Assembly (NCBI GenBank): GCA_024760905.1
Contig: CM045733.1
Coordinates: forward strand, 69,192,001-69,256,000
Direction: 5' to 3'
Length of the DNA: 64,000 nt
From: Plotosus lineatus
Taxonomy: Eukaryota > Chordata > Actinopteri > Siluriformes > Plotosidae
Below are positions 56,046 to 64,000 of this stretch, piece after piece (the stretch's first letter is position 1; the number at the start of each line of letters is the position of its first letter). Position numbers and translations under genes: made by a program. The notes under the pieces were generated by a model. That model was not told where the DNA came from, did not search any database, and was given only the letters and a program-made list of their open reading frames with translations.

Positions 56046-56999
56046 GTTCATCCAGCTATCCTTTAATGCATTTTGACCTTTCAGATTGGACAATATGTCC
56101 TTAGTCTAGCTACACGGGTCTATGGCTGCTGCTCTACTTAGCTCAGTGCCTCCAGAGCAGTGTCAGGTGTTCTCGCAACTCCCATAATTCCATGCACAGA
56201 AAGAGTAATTAGCTCCCTGCTGAGGATGATGGCTTTAAGGGAACATCCCCTGCTGCTTGCAAGGAATGTATGAACATCTTGTCATCCACAATGAGATGTG
56301 ACTGCAGCTCCACTGCACCAGTCCCCTGCTGGTTGGCCCACATCACACTGTCTCTTTTGCAAGAACCTTGATAGGATTAAGACTTTCACTGGTCAACAGG
56401 ATTTATATTATCTTTACTGCTGGAAAATTTAATTGCAAGCTTAATGGATCAAAGGTGAAAGGTTCATTTAAGTGTACTTTGTTTTATTCCAAGTCATTAA
56501 GGCGGGAGGGGGGTTAGTTCCATCCAGAATTGATGGATGATATTTACATAGCATCACAGGTGGTCCCTTACTACCCTTGTCAGTTTTTGTGTTCTGAAAT
56601 AATACAGTGTAAGAGCTTAAAATAAAACACTACTGAAATACGATGATTATTGTCTGCATCAGCATCTGTCACACTTCTACCTTTGACTTTCCATTTGAGA
56701 GAGGAGCAGTCTATCTCTGCCAGCATGGCTCAAAAAATATCCTTTACTAGCTGCAATAATATGACCCATGACATTTGAGGCAGTATTTTTGGGTGGAATG
56801 AAACAGGTTACCATCCCTGTCTTCCCAGTTCAGGCTGCAGTTATTGTACATCACATTCCTTCCTTCCCGAGGGCAGTTTTTCTCATAAAGGCTGCACCTT
56901 TGACATGGAAAATTAATTACACTGACTTGAAATCATCTGTCTAATTGAAGTTAAGTGCAAGCAAATACATGTTCTTATGTATTTCCGAATTATCCATAC
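56046..56999. other. Intergenic, no recognised feature
   Basis: The sequence looks unique. No repeat family or exon is recognised. Confidence 0.4.
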
Positions 57000-58056
57000 A
57001 TTCTTTCATTTGCTGTGCTGAAACCTATCTCGGTTGACTCTAGGCCAGTGGTTCTTAACCTTGTAGGCGGTACTAAACCCCACCAGTTTCATATGCTTAT
57101 TCACCGAACCCTCCTTTATTGAAAAATAAAATGTAATTATTTTTTTTTCAAATTCAAGACATAGGTATATGTTTTTACTGGGGCACCATAATGAACCGTG
57201 CATTAACATCAGTGTGTTCAAAGAACAAAATCCAATACAATGCATGGAAACCCCCCCCCCCCCCCCCCATCAAAGCTACTTACATTTTTGTGAGGTGCGC
57301 ATATAAGTGCGTGCCTGCGCGTGTGTGTATTTGTTTTATTTACATATTATGCATTAGTTTTGAATGTGTTTAATCATTATTATAAGCATTTACAGTATTG
57401 AATATGTATTTATTGATATTATAGACACATATACATGTATGTATGCGTCAGTCAGCGGTGGTTGATCCTACTTCACAAATCATGCAAATAAGATGCTGAC
57501 TAGCATCATGTTCCGTTATATATGAATCCATGTTGTACATATTCATCCGTCCACTTTCTTTTTTTGCTCAACATAGTATGGATTAAGACATTAAGAAAGA
57601 AATCACACGACGTACCATCACAACAGTCACAAGTCGACTACTGAGTGCACCAAATTTCCTGCAGCACAGATTCACCAAGCAATGTAGCGTGATCACCTGC
57701 AGCCAATGATGGCCAAGCAGGGCGTGTCGTCATGAGTATGAGTCGGGTGTGTGTCTTGACCTCCGGCGAACCCATGTTAAGAACCACTGCTCTAGGCAAA
57801 GGTGAGGAACACCCTGAACAACTCACCAGTGTATCCGAGGGCCACCACAAATATTCACACTTCCACCTAGTGGCAATTTGAAACAGCAAATTAACCTGAT
57901 GTGCATATCTTTGGACTGTGGATGGAGACTAGAGGACCAGGAAGAAACCCACACAATCACAAAGAGAACGTGCAAACACCCTCACCAAGCCAAGGACTTG
58001 AACTCAGGACATTCTTGTTATGAGGTGGACATGCTAACCACTACACCACCATGCCA
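57000..58056 (-). mobile_element. SINE-A interrupted by a hAT element
   Basis: The reversed 3' end (CATTTGCTGTGCTGAAACCT to GACTCTAGGC) stops at 57045. The rest resumes at 57790 and runs to the reversed head (TAACCACTACACCACCATGC). Confidence 0.78.
57046..57789. mobile_element. hAT element with perfect 8-base target duplication
   Basis: The ends are CAGTGGTTCTTAACC and GTTAAGAACCACTG. CTCTAGGC flanks both sides (57038-57045 and 57790-57797). Inside, about 57250-57478 is Tigger-like MITE interior in reverse orientation, preceded by a C run of 20. Confidence 0.93.
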
Positions 58057-60053
58057 CCTTCTTCTATTATTCATGAAACATATCTGTGAAAAGTTATTTT
58101 TCTGTTAGCATTATTTAAAAAAAAAAATAAAAAAATCAGATAGGTAAGCATCTTCCCTTCTGTTGTTGTAGCATGTGAGGCTATGCAGTTTTTCAATTGA
58201 CGAATCATTCACTTGAATTGTCTTTTTATAGTTTCTCTCTTGTTACATTAGGTAAGCCTTGACGCACTCAAGCAGTGACACGAGGCATTTCGTGTTGATT
58301 CATGGCGTGCAGCTTCTCAGCGCTGTGTTGTTCTCTCGGCAAAAAAAACCCACAGCAGCAACAAAACCTGGATTATGCTTATGTGCAGCTCTTCAGACCA
58401 GAATAAATCTCCATTTTTCTCTGCATTGTGCTTTTTCCTCAGGCAGGGAAGCACGTCTCTACATCTATCTCATAGTTATCTAATCGCTCCAGGGCTCTGG
58501 TTTCTTAGCCTCGCTGCCTTCTTGTTCCAAGCCATGTAAAATCAACGATCCGGGGGTTATCGCCAGGATATGAATCCTGAGGCATTCAATAAGAGGATTA
58601 TATCTGGTAAAGGTTTTAAATTACAAACTACACCTCTATGACTATCTCATGTTGTATTGATTCAGCAAATGGGTTTTATAAAACCGCATTTACCTGAATT
58701 CTCCTTGCCCTTTCAAGCAAACATGCACTTTGCGTGTAGCGAGATGTAACGGGCAGCCAGCCAGAGAGACCAAATTCAAAAACTTTTTTCTCTACAAGTC
58801 ATCACAATGGGTATTGTCCTATTCTTTATGATTCTGTAATCTGAATATGCCGTGCCATGAAGTACTGTGCATAACAAGACAAACATTCTGTGATGGAAAA
58901 GACGTCAAACTCTCCCCCTCAAAAACATCATAAAAGAGGCCTTTGTCTTATTGGTTTTCAATAATTTATTTGTCATAACATAGCAACGATTACAAGTTGG
59001 AGGGGGCTACATCTCTGAACGACTGCATTAACGCCCCATGAATCATGAGCAAAAAAGGTTGTGCAACTGGCAGAAGTGCAAATAAGTCGCATATCATTCA
59101 CTGGGATTTCAATGTGTGTGAGTGCACTGTCAATGTTTGATTTGTAATGAGTGACTTGAAAAGGTGAGTAAAATGCATATGCTATTGTATATACACCTTA
59201 CTCTAATTACATATAGAAAAGTGGCAGCCTGATATGGTGCAATTACACCAATTGGCATCTGCTTTCTCTCCCGTGCCACCCATTCCAAGTAGGCTTCAGC
59301 ATGCATTGAGATAATAAGTGTACAAAGCCACCATTATGGTCCATGAAGAAATGGCCCTCCGCCCTGGGTGCAAAATTGCCTTTGGACTTGTGTCTCATTC
59401 ACAAATAGTTTCCGCAGCAGGTCAATGGCAGTTGCTAAGATGCTGCCTGCGCTACCCATTAGCGGCACTGTGTCTTAGCCAAGGTCACACTTAGAGCTCA
59501 AGGAGAGGTGCATGCTTTTTATACCACAGCACAAACCTGCAGTTTTGGTGTCCATTTTACCTGCACCCACAGGAAAAAAAAAAAAAAGGCACAGAAGAAA
59601 TGTAGAATAATCTGTTAACAATATGGAACTTGAGAAGCATGTGGACAGTCACTGTGGCATCACATTAAACTGGTAATGCTATAGCAGAGACGAGTGACAA
59701 AAGATCATAAAAGACCTGTCTTTCAGACGGCAGCGTTTTCAAAAATAGCTCCTGGCGAGGAAGACCGGACAAAGGAATAGACTTTAAAAATTCACCAGTC
59801 TCATGAATAGCCAATGAGGAATGAGCTGAATGCACAGCCAAGAGCAATTTTTTTTTTTTTTTTTTTTGGATGGCAGCACATTCTCTTTGGATTGTATATC
59901 TTACACAGACATCCCCCATACTGTCCCAGACTTTTTAAAAGCTATCCCTGTTAAGTATTGAAGACTGCAATCATGTTACTTTTCTTGCTGACTCGTATCC
60001 TGTTCTCAATTAATAGTACTTTAACTAAATACCTCAGTCATGCAATCTGAATA
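58057..60053. other. Repeat-poor intergenic block, candidate regulatory DNA
   Basis: Apart from A runs near 58115 and 59575 and a T run near 59847, no repeat family is recognised. Positions 58960-59480 contain several TAAT-type and ATTAG-type motifs and look like conserved non-coding sequence by composition. Conservation itself cannot be tested here. Confidence 0.4.
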
Positions 60054-60550
60054 CAGGGATCCCTCACTTTCCGCGGTTAATTGGGACCGACATCCCCCGC
60101 GACCACCGACTTCCACGAAGTAGAATCAACCCCCCCCCCCCCTTCCCCCAACTGACGTATACGTACATGTATATTTGTATATAATATCAATCAATACATA
60201 TTCAATGCTATTAAATGCTTATAATAACAATTAAACATTCAAAAAATAATGCATAAGATGTAAATAAAATATAAATACACACACTCAGATGTGCACCTCG
60301 CAACAATGTAAGTGGTTTTGATGGGAGGTTTTGGGTTTTTTTTTTTGTTTTGTGTTTGTTTTGGGGTTTTTTTTGTTTTGTTTTGGGTTTTTTTGCATAA
60401 TTGGCCTTGTTTTTGCAGCATTTTCCTTAACTTTGTCCCCTATTCTTCCTTAATCTCCTTTTTTTTTTTTTAATTCGATGAATATTTAAAAAAAAAATGT
60501 GATGCACTGAAGCCGCATGAATTGAAGCGCGACGTAGCGAGGGCTCAATG
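60054..60550 (+). mobile_element. Tigger/pogo-like MITE, near complete
   Basis: It runs from CAGGGATCCCTCACTTTCCG to GACGTAGCGAGGGCTCAATG. It has the same interior as the copy at 1701, plus T/G-rich expansion at 60330-60390. Confidence 0.82.
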
Positions 60551-61189
60551 TATTTTACCTTGTAGATTAGATAGAAAACACTGAGGAAAGCGAAATGTCT
60601 GAAGGATTATCGGCGCAGTGGGTTTCTAAGTGTGAAATGATACACAAAATGTAGGGCCATTAACAAAGTTTTAGAAATGAACAGCCAAGTCACTGAAGGT
60701 GATTTGAACATGCTGTCACAAATAAAGTAACTGCCAAATTGAAGCCAGATCTTTTGAATTGTGAAGGTGGGTGCTAGGTGAAGTGGGATTAATCAGGCTA
60801 TTAAACAGCATTTTCTTCACGCGTTCCTCAAATGATGATTTGGCCCGCCATACTGACAGCTAAAACCTGCAGGGTTTTCTTTTCCCACGAGCCTCACTAA
60901 GCTCATGACACATGCAACCTGGATTAACGTGGGCCTCTTTCCAATAAGCACAAGGCTGCATGGGGCACGTTGCTTCCAGGACTGTCTCTGGCTAAGGAAC
61001 AACACCCCTATTTACCACGTTATGGTTTTGGAAGCTACAATAATTTGATGGCCGATATGTAGACAGTTTGTTTGTTGTGTGTAATGCATTTGCATACATT
61101 ATTATGTGTGACAGCCGGAAATGTACATTCTGTAACACATCTAAAAAATTACTACGAAGACACTTGGTACTCCAGTTACTGCAGTACTG
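60551..61189. other. Intergenic, no recognised feature
   Basis: The sequence looks unique and has no exon. Confidence 0.4.
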
Positions 61190-61380
61190 CACTCCAGTTT
61201 CTTCCTGCAGTCCAAAGACATGCACATTAGCTTGTTGGCTGTTCCATATTGCCCCTAGGTGGGAGTGTAAATAGTCGTGTTTGTGGCCCAGTGATAAAAT
61301 TTTAGCTGTCCAGGATTGTCTGTAACTCTTGATCCTAGTAGAATTAAGCGGTTCAGAAAGTGAATGGACGGAGGGTTACA
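61190..61380 (+). mobile_element. SINE-A 3' part
   Basis: It has TTCTTCCTGCAGTCCAAAGA, TTGCCCCTAGGTGGGAGTGT and GTAGAATTAAGCGGTTCAGA. Confidence 0.75.
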
Positions 61381-61419
61381 TTTTATTTCATGAATGTTTG
61401 ATTACATAAGTTAGTTCAC

Positions 61420-61645
61420 AATGGTCTGTTGATAAAGGTGCAGGATCACTGATCCCAAGAATGGGGGGTTCAAGCACCACTGTCAACAGGTTGTCACTGT
61501 CCAGCTAACTGGGTTATCAAAGGCTGACCATGTCTCTCACTGTCTATGGCAGGGTCTCCCAATCTTATCCGCAAAGGGCCGGTGTGGGTGCAGGTTTTCA
61601 CTTCAACCAAACAGTAGCCACACCTGCCACCTTTTTTAAAGCAAG
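61420..61645 (+). mobile_element. SINE-B head/body fragment joined to a hAT-like end
   Basis: SINE-B is recognisable from CAATGGTCTGTTGATAAAGG to CACTGTCTATGG (61550). CAGGGTCTCCCAATCTTATC and GGGCCGGTGTGGGTGCAGG then resemble the end of another fish DNA transposon. Confidence 0.6.
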
Positions 61646-61654
61646 GTGATATCA

Positions 61655-62405
61655 TCGTCTTCTTGTCTTTTTCGGCTTTTCCCTTCAGGGGTTGCCACAG
61701 CGAATCATCTGCCTCCATCTCACCCTATCCTCTGCGTCTTTTTCTCTTACACCAACTGCCTTCATGTCCTCCTTCATCACATCCATGAATCGTCTCTTTG
61801 GTCTTCCTCTGGGCCTTCTGCCTGGTAGTTCCAACCTCAGCATCCTACTACCAATATACTCACTATCCCTCCTCTGTACATGTCCAAACCATCTCAATCT
61901 AGCCTCTCTGACTTTGTCTCCAAAACGTCTTACATGTGCTGTCCCTCTGATGTCCTCATTCCTGATCCTACCCATCCTCGTTACTCCCAAAGAGAACCTC
62001 AACATTTTCATCTCTGCTACCTCCAGCTCTGCCTCCTGTCTTTTCCCCAGGGCCACTGTTTCTAAACCATACAACATCGCTGGCCTCATCACCGTCTTGT
62101 ACACTTTTCCTTTCATTCTTGCCGATACCTTCCTATCACACATCACACCGGACACTTTTCTCCAACCATTCCAACCAGCCTGCACACGCTTCTTCACCTC
62201 TTTTCCACACTCTCCATTGCTCTGGATTGTTGAGCCGAAGTACTTAAAATCCTCCACCTTCTTTATCTCTGCTCCCTGTAACCTCACCGTTCCTCTTGGG
62301 TCCTTGGCATTCATACACATGTATTCTGTCTTACTGAGGCTAACCTTCATTCCTCTCCTTTCCAGGGCATACCTCCACCTCTCTAGGTTTTCCTGCACTT
62401 GTTCA
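61655..62405 (-). pseudogene. RTE-like LINE 3' fragment with long open frame
   Basis: The reversed tail (TCTTCTTGTCTTTTTCGGCT) is followed by 237 uninterrupted codons (62398-61685) covering the end of the RT (MQENLERWRYALERRGM) to the RCGNP C-terminus. The catalytic FADD lies just beyond its truncated 5' end. It is the least damaged C-terminal domain in the window. Confidence 0.9.
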
Positions 62406-63529
62406 CTATGCCCTTATTTTCTCTCCTCAGATTAATAAGACAAGAAATGCAATTTTTCATGATGCTGACAAAAATGGTTCAGTTCACCAAATGACTCCAT
62501 TCATAAATATGAAATAAATGTCGTTCACAAAAAGCTGTTGATAAATTTAGCCAACCTTTCATTTACAGATTTACCTATGACTGTTGCAGAGGACTAACAC
62601 TGGAAACTCCTTCCTGAATTTCAGCAATATCAAAAAGGAAAAAGTGCCCATACGGCCTCATGTCTGCAATTGAATTCAGTACACCTGCACAACCTGGAGT
62701 GATATTGCTTTTATACAACAGTTCTAAAAAAAACACCGTATGCAAGTAAGTGGTATTTTCTATGCATTATGGCCTAATATTTGGTTTGGCTAAAAAAAAA
62801 AAAGTTTGGTTTCCCATAACATGGGTTGAAAAATCTAATGTCAAATCGGTAGGGTTTTTTTTTTTTTTTAAGATTATGTGTGCCATAAGAAGAGAACAGT
62901 TCAAGCAATGTAACATTAAATTTTGAACCTGTCACTCTCTCGTGTTTACACACCTTGAAATTTTTGTAGCAGGAAATCGCTTTTTCTGGGTCATCAGAAC
63001 ATCAACGACTGTTCTACCCGCATTCTTCATTGTAATCGTCTGCATTTTGGCATGATGAGTATTAGTAGCACGTAAAAAGGGGAAATAGTCCAGTAGACTC
63101 CCATTAACTTGATGCTGAAACCTGGCACAGGTTTCAAAGCAAGTTTTAAAGCTTAGTTTTTTTTCTCATTAAAATAATTATACAAAAATATTTAGTTCTG
63201 GAGAAAAAGTAGGGTCAGTCTGTTGGCCGGAAAACTTTTTTAACACCTTGGTTTTTGCTCTACTGGTAGAAACAGGTCTTCTGTCATTTGCAGGGTAACT
63301 GGCTTCCCTTGATTTGTACATTCATGTTAGGTCCAGTACATACTTAAGGCTCAGAGTGCATCCAGGTACACATCATGGCTGCTACACATTCCGAGTTCAC
63401 TTTCGATGCGTCAACTGAGCACATTATTAAAGGTGCTTCCAGCACAATAGGTGTCAGTGAAATGTTTCACTGTCATTATGTGAGATATTATTAATGCATT
63501 CTCATGTATTTTACATACCACTTAATTCC
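62406..63529. other. Intergenic, no recognised feature
   Basis: It contains short A and T runs only. No gene or repeat family is recognised. Confidence 0.4.
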
Positions 63530-63845
63530 ACTAGGGTTGTGGAGAAGCTGGTGTCTATCTCAACCACAGTCAAAGGTCAAAGGTGGGGTACACCCTGAAA
63601 AGTTCACCAGGCCATCACAGGGCAACACTCATACAACCATTCTCACTTATACCTCGGGCAATTTGGAACAGCCAATCAGTCTACTGTGCGTGCTTTTGGA
63701 TTGTGGGAGGAAACCAGTGTATCAGGATGAAACCCAAAAAAGCACAGGGACACCATGTAAACTCCACACAGAAATACTGTACCCCAGTCCGGGAATCAAA
63801 CCCAAGATCTACTTGATGTGAGACGTATGTGTTAATCAGTATTCG
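63530..63845 (-). mobile_element. SINE-A copy
   Basis: It has GGGCAATTTGGAACAGCCAA, TGGATTGTGGGAGGAAACCA and a reversed head region near GGGAATCAAACCCAAGAT. The remaining bases to the window end are unclassified. Confidence 0.75.
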
Positions 63846-64000
63846 ACTGAACCATCCATGTGAGATATCAACTCACTTGAAACCTGCTCGACCAATTAAG
63901 TTTGTGGACGAGTATTAACTACTAAATAATGTTTAAAAAAAAAAATTCCGACTCTGGGCGAGAGCAAAGTGCACACGCAGAAACACGCTTTTTGCACCTT

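Overview
The window is vertebrate genomic DNA, almost certainly from a teleost fish. Genes are split by GT-AG introns, CA/TG microsatellites are everywhere, and tRNA-derived SINEs, RTE-like LINEs, hAT elements, Tc1-like elements and Tigger/pogo-like elements are densely nested. A closer placement (perhaps an otophysan such as a catfish) is only a guess from the repeat types. I use the labels SINE-A, SINE-B and SINE-C for three tRNA-derived families defined here from the window itself.

The only host gene I can support is the 3' part of a slit gene on the + strand, best matched to slit3. Eight exons (3597-3690, 3809-3946, 7162-7405, 12014-12144, 24405-24559, 24880-25168, 25530-25735, 28291-28532) join in frame. 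With the one base borrowed from the preceding exon they give exactly 500 codons including TAA. The 499 residues encode three EGF modules, a laminin G domain, three more EGF modules and the C-terminal cystine knot. The leucine-rich repeats and first EGF modules lie upstream of the window. Slit proteins are secreted guidance ligands of Robo receptors.

Layout. Positions 1-3596 are intron with a hAT-like MITE, a SINE-B and a Tigger-like MITE. Positions 3597-28532 are gene body; the 12.3-kb intron 12145-24404 holds most of the repeats and some sequence that looks unique. Positions 28533-29300 include the 3' UTR. From about 30 kb to the end is intergenic, with seven RTE-like LINE fragments, nested hAT/SINE/LINE clusters and a repeat-poor stretch at 58.1-60.0 kb.

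The most interesting signals are these. (1) The SINE-B family occurs with two alternative 3' tails, one of which matches the 3' end of the RTE-like LINE, and the LINE stop codon lies inside that shared tail. (2) A pogo-like element in the last slit intron keeps an open frame coding only for the DNA-binding part of the transposase. (3) The slit EGF5-EGF6 linker has a Lys-Thr pair where Slit2 is known to be cleaved. (4) CA repeats start 4 to 11 bases after two slit 5' splice sites. (5) A fold-back Tigger-like MITE has both arms from the same end.
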